Part shown: positions 41,516 to 52,233 of the stretch, in pieces | How positions within the stretch are numbered: position 1 is the stretch's first letter | Layout: each line of letters opens with the position of its first letter | Origin: Antedon mediterranea | Taxonomy: Eukaryota > Echinodermata > Crinoidea > Comatulida > Antedonidae | NCBI RefSeq assembly: GCF_964355755.1 | Contig: NC_092677.1 | Location: 22,474,101 to 22,538,100, forward strand | DNA length: 64,000 nt | Direction: 5' to 3' | Made by a program: the position numbers and the translations under genes | Notes under the pieces: model-generated | Told to the model about the DNA's origin: nothing | The model's database searches: none | What the model saw: only the letters and a program-made list of their open reading frames with translations

Positions 41516-42900
41516 TATACAAGCCTTTTTGGTAGGTGTTGGACTAGATTCTTGACTGTTTACTGCTATTTGTTCAGCTAATTCACCTGTACTTGAAGGA
41601 TTAACATGTGGGTAACGTGAAAGTGCGTCTGCTGCGTAATTTTCTTTGCCTTTAACCCACTGTGCAGTGAAGTTGTATAGAAATAGTAATTTCACGTTGA
41701 AGATTTCATCCAATCTATGAGTGTTGATGATCTGTGACTATTTGGAAGCGGTAGCATTTCTGTGCTGCCCACGCAATGGCTAACATTTCAAATTCTATCA
41801 CAGCGTATCAGCTCTCGGCATCTTTCAGATATCGGGAACCAGTCTGTACCATTTTGCACTCATCAACTTCATGTTTTTGAGATAGAATATATCCAATTCT
41901 TATTCTTATTCTTATTCTTTTTATTGCCAAATATAAAATACATGAAAAACACGACATACAAAAAAAAACAAACAACAGAACCAACTGAGTGAGCTGGCAT
42001 GGGACACAAAAGCGAACCTAATCACTATGACTTAAAGCCTGTGTTCCCCACTCACCCAGTTTCACAAGCATGCATCAGTGGTCAATCTTGTTGGCTTTGT
42101 TAATTCAAAAAATGCCATTGTGGGTGCTGTAGAAAGTCCATTCTTAACGTTATCAGAAGCTTGATCATGAATATCATTCCACATGAATTCGTTCTTTTCA
42201 GATAGCAAGGGTCGCAGAGGAGTCATCAGCTCTGCGATCTTACTAGTCGAGGAGGCAAGTTGAATCAAAAGTCCACTCAAATCTGATCTGGAACTGGGCT
42301 TGGGAAATTTACTGTTTGCTTCCATGGTTTTAGGACAAATTATCCATTACGTGATAAGGTGAAACCTGCAAAGTCTACATAATTGTACCATATCAGTTGA
42401 CAGCGCAATATGGTGTTTTTGACATACTGTAGCTTGAGATATTCTGTAACCACTTCCTGCTGTTCTTGCCTAGTTTTACTCAAAATAACCACGTCGACAA
42501 CAATGCGTTATGAATGTGGTATAAATTTGGCTTTGTTTCTGTAATGGGATTTGTTGGTATTCCTTCAGCGCATTGATCACTATAAAGAATTGAGCATCAG
42601 ATGCAGCGATATCGGCTACAGCTTCCTGCAGAGTGGTATGAGGATAGTACTTGCATTTTATGTTAATTCTCCTGCCTGAAACGGTTTCAGGTTACAAGGT
42701 ATAAATAAATATGTAGTCGTTAATACGGTTGAGCAATGACGTATGACTGCACGCTGTATTGACTCGTATTGCTCCATTTTGGGTCTTCGAACGGCAGACC
42801 TTCGCAAAATGTCCACGCTTTTGTTACAAGTAGCATCGTCAGCAGGGCAGTCGTCCACATTGGTGAACCTTGCCACAGTAGTGACATTTATCGTTGGCAT
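41462..42900 (-). pseudogene. Degenerate gypsy element: gag knuckle, RT, RNase H
   Basis: Right to left: a two-part zinc knuckle KCHYCGKVH..CPADDATCNK..GHFAKVCRSK (42900-42775, with two shifts); RT finger/palm SDAQFFIVINALKEYQQIPL with QIYTTFITHC (42630-42490); RT thumb and connection MTPLRPLLSEKNEFMWNDIH through TKPTRLTTDAC (42325-42066); an interruption; then GSRYLKDAES, YAVIEFEMLAIAWAAQKCYR and FTAQWVKGKENYAADALSRY (about 41830-41620). Protease and the YxDD palm are deleted. The interruption at about 41886-42062 is a separate insertion. The order is correct for gypsy Gag-Pol, but the piece is shrunken and frame-broken. Confidence 0.85.
41886..42062 (-). mobile_element. Short retroelement tail inserted in gypsy RNase H
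   Basis: The insert splits LTTDAC from the downstream RNase H block. On the minus strand it ends with GGCAATAAAAAG and an (AATAAG)n tail, typical of a LINE 3' end or SINE. Exact borders and target duplication were not resolved. Confidence 0.5.
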
Positions 42901-42959
42901 TTGAAGATGGTTGTTGTTGTTGTCGTCAGTCTGACATTGGGCTTAAAAATTAAATAATT

Positions 42960-43560
42960 TTATCAAAATCTATTTTATTTTTTTATTTATGTTTATGTTC
43001 AATTTTACTATAGTTTTTGTGTCAGTATTATTTTATTATTATTAGTTTATTGTTAATTTTACAATCAAATTTAATGACAAAAACAAGAAGATTGACGTTT
43101 CGGAACCATCATGGAACCATTTTTAAGATCAAGTGATCGAATTATACAAAAACAACAAACAATAATGGGTGACACAAAATACTAATTTTCTTGAAGAAGT
43201 TCAATAAATTTCTAAGATGTTTAACAAATTAAGGTATCCTGTTGAACTAACTAGTAGGATAATTAAAGATTTTCCACTAGGCCTTATCCTGGAGGGGGAC
43301 ATCCGTTAATAATCCCATGTACACTACGAGAGAGGGCGAGAGGCCGGATAACTCTAATATCAGCTGCAATATTTTGGCGACTTGCAAAAATCCCATACAA
43401 GGCCAGGCTGCAGGATTCGAGGACTCATAAATCCCTCGATGAGGCTCTTGCGCAACAACATCGTGAATAATTTGAGCCCTTGCAAGTTTCCCAATCAAAC
43501 TGAGGGAAGTTTGTGTATGCCCTACGTACTATTTGCATCTTAGTTGTACCGGAAGCCCAA
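42960..43560. other. No gene seen
   Basis: AT-rich, then a more GC-rich patch (43270-43500) whose minus-strand open frame has no known motif. No RNA gene recognised. Confidence 0.4.
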
Positions 43561-43579
43561 TTCAGAATTAAATCCCAAA

Positions 43580-43678
43580 AGTAAACAGTTTATTTGACCT
43601 CTCTAACTGTTCCCATCGTAAAACAATTAGATATTGACAGTTTTAAGCAAAGATTCGACAGGGCCAATTCATCATTGT
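43580..43678 (+). pseudogene. Possible LINE ORF2 C-terminal tail
   Basis: The plus strand reads VPIVKQLDIDSFKQRFDRAN followed by SSL and a stop, resembling the sl..FK..ld....~ end of Jockey-like ORF2. Too short for certainty. Confidence 0.3.
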
Positions 43679-43818
43679 AACCTCCCCAGATAAGATCAAT
43701 CACTCCCACTTAAACACCCCTGGATCAACTTAGGACCAATCAGTAACCTCTAAAATTACGTAATGACATATACAAATGAACCGAAGCCAATATACCCCCA
43801 AGTTTCAGAAGAGCCCAG

Positions 43819-43887
43819 ACACACCTTACAGCCACCTCACGGAGCACACACCTTACAGCCACCTCACGGAGCACACACCTTACAGCC
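43819..43887. repeat. 27-bp tandem repeat, about 2.6 copies
   Basis: Unit CACCTTACAGCCACCTCACG plus GAGCACA, repeated without mismatch until the third copy diverges at CCACTTC. Confidence 0.95.
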
Positions 43888-44083
43888 ACTTCTTCAGAAG
43901 CAGACCTACACACTTCACACCTCACCGACAGCATCACTGATCCTCCGTTCCTTATCCTTAGTCAGTTAGTTAGCTGTATCATTATTATCGCACGTATCAA
44001 GTATTATACTGAATAAACAATGTGTTACAACAGTTAAGCGAGTAAGAGTCTTCATTACAAGTCAGTACCTCAACAACACAACA

Positions 44084-44383
44084 CTATATTACACTAACAT
44101 AAAGTTCAAACCTGTTAAAAACACCTGTTAGTGTACCATTTTCGGCTGGCGTGGCTGGCTGGTCGCCGATCGCCTCGACGGCTGGCGCCCAGTCTAGTGT
44201 GTCGAAAATTTCTCGGCCTCGATCCCCGAAGTATGTCATGAGGTAATTTACCTTCTGCAACTCGGTTTTCTCAGATAATGGGCCGTTAAATGTAAATTGA
44301 CAATGCTGCCTAAACCTCTTGAATTCTTTGTACAGGTCTACAGATGCCCAGTCCATCTGGGGCGTCTTTGATTTCGTAGCCAT
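44084..44383 (-). pseudogene. Gypsy gag N-terminus (truncated)
   Basis: ATG at 44383, reading MATKSKTPQMDWASVDLYKE, FKRFRQHCQFTFNGPLSEKT and YLMTYFGDRGREIFDTLDW, the Gag N-terminal domain found in mag/SURL-like gypsy elements. The frame runs to about 44084, then a stop; knuckles, protease and Pol are absent. An LTR end, primer-binding site and leader lie just upstream on the same strand, so this is the 5' end of an element cut off after about 100 gag codons. Confidence 0.75.
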
Positions 44384-44432
44384 AATACTGGAATGTTCAG
44401 TAATATAGGCTAGCAAACACCGCTTGTCACCA

Positions 44433-44690
44433 TGTTGTTTCTCTATATTGACTCACGTGTACAGACATACAAGACAGGCACGTCTTCACTTGGTAACAGT
44501 ACTTTATTGAGTGACTCGTTCATGTCATACAATAGAGGGCTCACTACAGCGACGAACCACGCACTTCATAGCGTGACAAGAAAGCGCTAGGCCCCCTAAA
44601 CATTTCATCGCGTGGTGAATTTCCGCATCTGCCATTGTCGCTATGGCGTCACGTAGTTCAAGTCGGACTTGCGCGAAGAAAATAATGTAA
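44433..44690 (-). repeat. 5' LTR (end) of the truncated gypsy element
   Basis: Minus strand: CAATAAAGTACTG (polyadenylation-like AATAAA at 44503-44508), then about 70 bases to ...GAAACAACA, directly followed by TGGTGACAAGCGGTG, a good primer-binding site start at 44432. The upstream limit of the LTR (placed near 44690) is a guess because no second copy is in the window. Confidence 0.55.
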
Positions 44691-44699
44691 TTTGTATAC

Positions 44700-44990
44700 G
44701 GTTGTAAATAAAGATGATTTTCATTATTATAACTTATACCAATGTATATTTAATTAAGCTAATAAAAAAATAGATATTTCATTCTTCAATATCTGGCCAA
44801 TATAACAACTCAATGACTGTTACGTTTTTCATGAACATCGTTTAAAAACCATTTAGTCGACCATTTAGCCTGCCCCCTCCGGGACTAAAAAAATCGATCA
44901 AAATCCGTCTCGATTTAGTCGAGGTTGGCCTGAATTAGTCGGCGATTTAGTTGAAGTTCGGTTTATGAATTAAAATGACGTCATTTTTAA
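44700..44990. other. No gene seen; GATTTAGTCG inverted words
   Basis: Contains several related words in both orientations (TTTAGTCGACCATTTAG, GACTAAAAAAATCGATC, CGATTTAGTCGAGG), giving partial self-complementarity. Possibly an end of a DNA or DIRS-type element. Confidence 0.35.
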
Positions 44991-44995
44991 AGTTT

Positions 44996-45705
44996 TTAAT
45001 TCTTGAACATCCTGCCTCTTTTTTCCTGGTACTGTCCGGACTGTCCCCTTTGTCCGCTGGCGTGGGGATTTACCTGGTGTTGATAATAGTTTTGTCGATA
45101 TGTCTGAGGGTTGTACCCTCTTTGAGGTAAAAAAGGTCTTCTTTGATGTGTAGTGTATGGGGGATATCTGCCTACTTGTCCCTGGTTTTTCATAATCCTC
45201 CCTTCCAGTTTTGAGTCGGTCATAACCGGTTTTAAGTCATTGCCAAATAGCATTCTTTCAGGTTTGTTTTTTTTAGGTCTATGCTTAGTAGTGGTCTTAA
45301 TGTGTTCCTCCTTTTATACGTTAGCTCTTTTTTGACAAAACCCAAGAGTTCTACAGAGTCAAACAGGCGGGTAGCTGTTAGCTTATAATCAGGAACCTTT
45401 TTGGATTCTTTCACCTTAAGCATATCTTCGATACAAATAGCAATAGCACTTGTGGCCTTTACGACTGAGTCCTGTAGGACTGCTACACGCAGATCCCTTT
45501 GTTTATTAAAAGACTTCAGTCTATTCCAAATGTGTTCATTTACTAGGGGGAACATATAATTTATTTACATTACCAGGTATCTTATATCTCTCAATGATAG
45601 CCTTGCGTTTATCTAGACTCAGTGCAGATTCAAATTTTGCATTTATTATCTTTGCGATTTTTTCCGATATTTCAGGCCCAACAGTGTTATCGGAGACGTA
45701 TCTAT
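44996..45705 (-). pseudogene. DIRS/Ngaro-type element ORF1 (gag-like)
   Basis: The minus strand reads AKFESALSLDKRKAIIERYK, IPGNVNKLYVPLVNEHIWNR, LRVAVLQDSVVKATSAIAIC, LTYKRRNTLRPLLSIDLKKT and MLFGNDLKPVMTDSKLEGRI, ending in a Q/Y/G-rich basic tail (RRPFLPQRGYNPQTYRQNYY). The order (N..iW..l....D..lq..Q..l.k, then RR..l.P.l, then LFGddl) is that of the gag-like first ORF of DIRS-type tyrosine-recombinase retrotransposons. A shift at about 45232-45253 separates the two halves. RT, methyltransferase and tyrosine recombinase are absent. Confidence 0.7.
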
Positions 45706-45944
45706 TTGATTAGGAGTGCCCTTGTGCCTATACTATGTTGGTCGGACTCATTCAAAATACCCGGGCTATATATTGTAAATTGTGCAGAAGAAATACGCCT
45801 CAAGACACATATAGTACAGTATAACTGTACTATTTATTTATCACCACTTCCAGTACAAAATTTTGTACTAAATAAATTGTAAAATTGAAATAACAATTTG
45901 TCTTTCTTCTTTATTAGTTCAATTCAATATGTTATGAATTATAA

Positions 45945-46530
45945 TTATCTTTGTAAATATTCTTCCAAAGTAGGAGGTTCTAGATCAAAATACTCTGATG
46001 TTTGTGAACTGTAAGCAATTGTGTGACAATTTGTCAACAAGGCACCTACAATGTAGTACTTGGCTACAGGCTGAAGAAAAATCTTCAGATTCTTTTTAAA
46101 ATCTAGGAACGCAAAGTTAGCTAGGATTTTGCCAAACTGCCATTCGACACATTGCCATACGCTAGACATTCTTCTACTGAATATTTCTTCTTCCGGTGAT
46201 GGCTGAGCTGCCTTGAAGGGATAAATTATATAATCCCTAATTGGATAGGCTGGATCGCCATACACACAATATGGTAACCCACCTCTTTCCCTTCGCATGT
46301 CTGTCTCAAAATACTCCATTATGTTGCTTGCTCGAAGCAGAGCGCAATCATGGCGCCTTCCCTCTATAGGACCATACAAATTACAAATCATGCCATCAGG
46401 GCTTACAATTGATTGGAATTTCAGTGCATGTACTCTTTTGTGCCCGTTAAAGCACACCCTCTGATTGTGAGTAGGCTGGCATATTGGTCTCACGGTTCCA
46501 TCTATGAACCCAATGCAGTTCTTAAAAGGG
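45945..46530 (-). CDS. PIF/Harbinger-type transposase, C-terminal exon
   Basis: The exon likely starts after an A-rich acceptor near 46530 and reads APFKNCIGFIDGTVRPICQP (first catalytic D), then KRVHALKFQSIVSPDGMICN, LYGPIEGRRHDCALLRASNI, CVYGDPAYPI (second D), and SSVWQCVEWQFGKILANFAF (E), to a stop after EEYLQR. This is a DDE_Tnp_4 (HARBI1-like) domain with all three acidic residues and no internal stop over about 195 codons. Harbinger transposases act with a separate Myb/SANT-like partner, which I do not see. The N-terminal exons are not identifiable at 46.5-48 kb. Whether the gene is complete is therefore open. Confidence 0.8.
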
Positions 46531-46559
46531 GCACCTTTTTTATTTACATAGTAAAGCGC

Positions 46560-48400
46560 CCTCTATTCACGTATTTTGTTTTCAAAGTGCGAAACAACTT
46601 TTTTACAGTCTGCGGATATCGAAATACGAATTTGACGTATCGGTATCAGTAATTCGTAAAATGCGAAACCTGCCTAATATTTGTAGAATTATGTCAAAAT
46701 TGTTGTATATTTACAGAATGTTTTCACTAGTTTCTGTATGTCTTACCTACATTTCATAAAAAACTAATATTTGTAAAAACTATGTCCAAGTTGTTGTATA
46801 TCTATCTGTATTTTTCTGTATGTCTACATACATTTCATGTACATAAACAACTAATATTTGTAGAATTGTTCAAATTATAATAATTAGACAAAACGACTGA
46901 CAGACTATGATTATGTTGAATTGCAAAAGACATCTTTGATTCAATGTGGCTACACAATTACTGTAAAAATGGTAATATTCACTATTACATCAATTTTCAA
47001 ATATTTTCAACAACTTCTAATAGAAACTACTGTATTATATCTTAAAATGTTCAATTGTGCCACAAGACAAATTCTTGTCAATATCACAACTTGTACATTA
47101 ATCTTCGCATGCAAACGAACTACCGGAGAAATAAAATACACTAATAAATAAAAAATGTCAGTATGTAAAAAAAACAACCTGTATATATACACGTGCGAAG
47201 ATTACCACATTTACAGTAATGTTAATAAGTACAACCCAATAGAAAAAGCTATCGGTCTGTGGGAGGCTAACAAATTAGACACATTCAAAAAAATCATTCA
47301 AATCATGTTGTATAAACTTTATTCAAAACATTTTATGAAACATCTTACCGCTGTATCACTAGCTAGTGTTGCACTAGCTTCCTCAGGTTATACTGTAGGT
47401 TAAATATGTAATAACACATGAACATGCATGGTTTTCTGTTATAGTGAACTTGCTTGGTGTCAAAGGATTGCTACCTGTTAGGAAAGTAAGAACATGTATT
47501 GTTGGTTAAAGCTACTCTCTTTTATTCAACAAATTGATATTTTAAGTTAATAGATTTGGGATATTACCAGCTGAAATGATCAAAGAGACCAGCTACTGTG
47601 TTCCTATTTTTGAGATAGCTAAATTATCATCTAACTTCAATCTAGTATTCTGGCAATAAACTTGTTTTATAAATAAGGTGACAAATGGCATAATTCTAAA
47701 ACAATTAAACTTGCAGGACAGGATTTATAAGAATAAGTCTCACTACACACAATTACTGTACTGTATTCATCAAAACATAACTTGAACTTAAATGTTTACC
47801 TGCATACAACATGGACTGACAACATCTGTCACTTCCTTTTGGAAATCGCCAATGCATGCAGATTCCTGTTTTATAAATAAAAGATTAATGTAAAAATGGA
47901 TTGCTTCAATGCGCTTTATCAGTCACGTGATAAGTATATGTAATACTGCTTTGTTATTGTTTTGAACGGTCACGTAATTCACACTGTAAAGATGGCAGCA
48001 ATAATTACATCATTTAATTTAAAGATATTAAATATACTTACATCAACTGTAATAGTTATGACTTGCGGGGAATGACTATAATAATGCGAAGTGGACGACT
48101 GTGTAAACTTTATAACTTTAATGTAAAACTCCAGATTTCAGATGGCTGTCAAAACCATATTGTGCACGTATTGTGTGGTGGAGGCGCTGTACACATTGCA
48201 GTTGTGTTCAGGCTTACAATATCATTACATCCCCTTTACTGAAAGATGGAAAATATATGTATCAAAATGTGATTTACTTTAGGCATAATAGATTAACTTG
48301 AATACATGCTGGATATCTTTAGCATGAGTATGAATATAAGAAAACATGATTTTTCTACTGACTTTGAAAACATGTCTACCTTATTTGAAACCTGAGCTAA
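46560..48400. other. No gene seen
   Basis: AT-rich. Plus-strand frames at 46921-47403 have no motifs and biased composition. Could contain N-terminal exons or the end of the Harbinger element, but I find no terminal repeats. Confidence 0.4.
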
Positions 48401-48607
48401 GACTAACTACATAGGGCGAATCTTGGACGAATCATGGCCATTGCTTGGCCGTTCCCCATCTATTTTTACCAGCCAATCGGCTCCCATACAGGAGTAGGAC
48501 TGGTCGATTATCGACTGGGGTGGCACCACACCTAATTCGTTACACTGCCCCCCTCTCAGACGTATCGGTCCCTCGATACTCCAATTTCCATAAGAAAACT
48601 TCATATA

Positions 48608-48717
48608 AATATCTATATCCAATCTGCAGACAGTACTGTTTCGATCTTCTTAGATCTCGTCAATGCAGCTCAGATTTCGAAATGAAATATACCGCAAAAC
48701 TGGCACAATATATAGGC
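48608..48717 (+). repeat. Direct repeat, copy 1 of 2
   Basis: ATCCAATCTGCAGACAGTAC, CTTCTTAGATCTCGTCAATG and CCGCAAAACTGGCACAATAT recur in order at 48898-48992 with scattered substitutions. The spacing of 287 bp suggests a duplicated repeat unit or two LTR-like fragments. Confidence 0.9.
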
Positions 48718-48897
48718 TGAGCCAGGTATGCGGGACATGGTACACTGATTATGAACACAAAGAGTGCACAAGCTCAACGAGCGTGCTTTGCAAAATGCTA
48801 ATAGTATTCACAACAAAAATGCACCATTTTGAAATAAAGAGTGCTCTACAAAACAACATACTATATATTTATATAGCAGAAAGTAGAGGAGCTTAAT

Positions 48898-48992
48898 ATC
48901 CAATCTGCAGAAAGTACTGTTTCGATCTTCTTAGATCTCGTCACTGCAGCTCAGGTTTCGAAATGAAATGTACCGCAGAACTGGCACAATAT
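48898..48992 (+). repeat. Direct repeat, copy 2 of 2
   Basis: Second copy of the sequence at 48608-48717. Differences include CAGAAAGTAC for CAGACAGTAC and TACCGCAGAAC for TACCGCAAAAC. Followed by a TATATTATATATTTTTTTT run. Confidence 0.9.
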
Positions 48993-49199
48993 ATTATATA
49001 TTTTTTTTAAAACAACTTTTACAAAAATACAACATAAGTGGTATAAAAGTTAAAAGTAAAATCAGATCATTCATACATCATATCATTTTAGAGTCATTAT
49101 TTATCATAGAGTTCAATCAGTAATAGTCATTCATGGTGTAATCCCGAGAGTTCAATCAGCAAACATAATCATGAGCATCAATCTCACAAATAATCATAG

Positions 49200-49930
49200 T
49201 TAAATTACTGCCTCATAACTGTAAGTAATCATCATTCTTCCATCCAGGGTGTATACTCGTGTCGTGATTACTTCTCTCCACTTCTCTCCCTTCCTATACT
49301 GGATCTCTTGAACAGTCTCGCGGACACTCTGCACCCTCCCTTTCAAAATCTCAGTTAAATTAACTAGTGTGCGGGCGGTCCCCATAGGCTCCTCCACTGC
49401 CGTGGCCTCACTTCCACTACCCTCCTCACGACAACACGCCGTATCATCCGCCCCCAACAACCTTAACATATTCCGGGGCTTCCCGGACGGGACCGGAATC
49501 AGTTCCTCCTCTGCTTTCGCCTCGGGTCTAAAGAGAGAATCAGATCCGGGTGTTGTGATGAGGTCATCTCCAGGCAACCCCGGTTCCTTCATCGGTTCAC
49601 TGGCCGTGTCGCTCTTTCGGACAGCTCGCTCCGGCGTCCTCCGCAGGCGGTGGAACCTTTTGAAGTTAAAAGAGAATTTAAATGAGTATGTGACCTGTGC
49701 GCGACCCATGAAAATGTTACAATTGAGGTTTTTTGGCAATGATGCCCAACACTGAAGGAGTTGAGGTACACACCTGATTTTTTTGTCATACATAGATCTA
49801 ACACATACATATACTTGGTTGAAGTTTCAATGACCTGGCGAACTGCCCACATGGGGAACCATCCATCTGAAAAGTGATTTTTTAATTTTTCAGGGGTGGG
49901 TCCGACTTTAAGGTCTAACCATACCTCCAT
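49200..49930 (-). CDS. Two overlapping unidentified reading frames
   Basis: Frame 1 (49793-49200) reads FHRLRRTPERAVRKSDTASE through an acidic/proline segment and TVQEIQYRKGEKWREVITTR, ending EAVI. The RLRRTPER segment and position downstream of a gypsy RT/RNase H remnant allow a gypsy C-terminal or 3' ORF (weak inference). TTTTAACTTCAAAAG before it could be an acceptor. Frame 2 (49930-49589) reads EVWLDLKVGPTPEKLKNHFS, DGWFPMWAVRQVIETSTKYM and SVGHHCQKTSIVTFSW. It has normal amino-acid composition but no family I recognise. The two overlap in different frames over 49589-49793, so at most one is coding there. Confidence 0.3.
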
Positions 49931-49939
49931 TGATTATCT

Positions 49940-50385
49940 GATTAGGCTATATTTGCTTAGGATTACATACCTGTACCTAGAGATCATGTATACACAATTT
50001 TACCTTCGTCAGACCTACGGTACGGGCACTAGGTAAACGTAAAATGTCAAAAAAAGAAAGTTGCGACAAATATCCTTCATTTTAAAGAGCTAATAACTTT
50101 GAAATGTAGTAAGATACACTGTTTCTGATTGCATATATATGTAAGTACACCCACAGAATACCCAGGGTAACAAGTTTCAGCTTTCTATCTTTTTTCAATC
50201 AAAAGTTATGGGTCTTTTAAAATGACGGAAAGGACATTGACGCGACGCGCAACAAAAAAGTAAAGGGGGCGTGGCATATTTCGGAGGGCCGTATTTTAAA
50301 AACGACTGGGACTTCGGGTCTAAAATGTTCTGGTGTTCATTATTTACATAAAGGAACATTTTGGAGAATTTTAAGCAAAATTCAA
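49940..50385. other. No gene seen; replaces the integrase region of the gypsy remnant
   Basis: This segment lies where integrase of the gypsy copy at 50391-53640 would be expected, but encodes none of its motifs. It may be part of an insertion spanning about 49680-50390. Confidence 0.4.
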
Positions 50386-50390
50386 GGGGG

Positions 50391-51770
50391 TCACCTGGCG
50401 ACTTTTCTGAAATTTAGGTGATTTGGCATGGAATGACCCTCCAACTTCCAGCTTATAGCACTTCCGTCATCGGACTCCCATCTCCGGTACAGAACTCCGT
50501 CCCGCAGCTCCAGTAAGTCCCATAACTGCCAGTATGTTTTGTCAGTCCGGCTCAATCCTGCCATCTCTTCCCACGTTGGCCGGGGTCTACCTTGTTCCTT
50601 GGTTTCCATGACCCACTGCAGTGTGTCCTCCAACTGGGCTCTACAAACGTCTTCGAGGTTGGCTCTTGGTTGTAATTGTACTAGTCGCACAAAGGCATTC
50701 GGTTTTAAGGTACACATCGTCAGATCCATCTCGGTTTCTATGGGTGTCCATGCATCCATCTTCTTCTGTAGTCTGTCCGCCGCTTTGCCACATTGACCAC
50801 ACGGTTTCCTTGATAGCCCATCGGCGTTTCCATGTTTTAGTCCGGGTCGGTGGATCACTTCAAAATCATATTCCCCTATCGCTTGTAGCCATCTGGCAAG
50901 TTGTCCTTCCGGCTCCTTTTTAGCCAGCGCAATGACGCGTGGCACGTCCGAATTAGAATGTGACGTCCATAGAGACACTGACGATGATGCTTTAAGTACA
51001 CTACCACGGCCAGTAGCTCTCGTCTAGTAGCACTGTAATTTCGTTCCGATTTACTTAGCGTACGGCTTGCATAACTGATGACCCTTTCTTCCTGTCCCTG
51101 GATTTGCGATAGCACCCCACCAATTCCAACATCGCTCGCATCAGTGTCCAATATGAACTGTCCCTCGGCTAACGGGTAAGCTAACACGGGTGATCGCATC
51201 AATCGTTCTTTCAATTCCACAAAAGCTCCCTCACAATCTGCATCCCATGAGAATCGTCTGGCCTTCTCTGTCAGTCTATACAACGGTACCTTCACGGCTT
51301 CGATCTTGGTCGGATCATTCATCACGGCTGCATGAGAGACTCGATGCCCCAGATATGACACCTCCTGTTTGAACAGGGTACATTTCTTCGGTTTTAATTT
51401 CAGACCCGCTCCTCGCAATCGGTTAAAGACTTCCCTGAGGCGATTGATCACTTCCTCCACAGTCCTCACGTATACAATTACGTCGTAGGTACACCAGTAG
51501 TATGTCCCATTGCAACCCCGACAACACGCGTTCCATTAGCCTTTCAAATGTTGAAGGGGCGTAGCACAGTCCGAACAGCATCACCTTCCAGGAATACAGT
51601 CCTCCTCGCACCACAAACGCAGATTTAGCCTTAGCGTCCTCGTCCAATTCCACCTGCCAATACGCTGAAGCGAGGTCTAAAGTGGAGAACCACCGATCCT
51701 GACAGTGCATCGAGTGAGTCGTTTATCCTAGGTATGGAATAGGCATCCTTTATTATTATGTGGTGTTTTA
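50391..51770 (-). pseudogene. Gypsy Pol: RT and RNase H
   Basis: Right to left: DAYSIPRINDSLDAL (about 51755-51715), WFSTLDLASAYWQVELDEDA and SWKVMLFGLCYAPSTFERLM, WDILLVYL where the YxDD should follow but the frame shifts (about 51480); GLKLKPKKCTLFKQEVSYLG; the RNase H start FILDTDASDVGIGGVLSQIQ; ISYASRTLSKSERNYSATRR; and FEVIHRPGLKHGNADGLSRK, then the first part of the integrase linker. Two frameshifts (near 51450 and 50930) and loss of integrase mark it as dead. The gag/protease portion continues at 52234-53640. Confidence 0.9.
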
Positions 51771-52233
51771 CCTCGCCTGTCCTTCCCAAGTCAAAGTCTC
51801 ACTTCGAGAACACATGTTGGAATTCTGTCAACAGTGAAGCGATCGGTCCGTGGTATTGACCGTCGATGGCCGTCACACTTCGTTTCAATAAATCCTCCAA
51901 GTGCTCAGGTACTCCTCTGCCGGAAACTGGCGTCGTCGGGTTATGTTTTGTTTCGATTTGTTCTTCTGATATAGGTGTTAATTTCCTCGAAGGACTCGCC
52001 GTTCTTTCCCCGGGTGAAGGCCCGTAACGGTAGTTTCCCGTCCTCCACCTTCACCAGTGTTCATGCTAGAATCAAGCCATTTTTCGCCATTTCCTCCTCT
52101 TGGTTAGGCTCCACCATTCCTACCACCGGGTGGCTTGTCAACAACCTGGCGTGGCCTGGTAGGATCACGGTTGTGTCTTCGATCGTTATGCTACAGTAGA
52201 ATTGAATTTGTTACCTATCCTGGCCCAGTCAAG

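Noticed and set aside
43763-43969. Open frame with three TLQPPHGAH repeats
   Set aside because: It reflects the 27-bp tandem repeat (nine codons per unit). The frame is also open on the other strand and lacks other evidence.
47155-47403. Small plus-strand gene
   Set aside because: Short, AT-driven composition, no motif, no splice or polyadenylation context.
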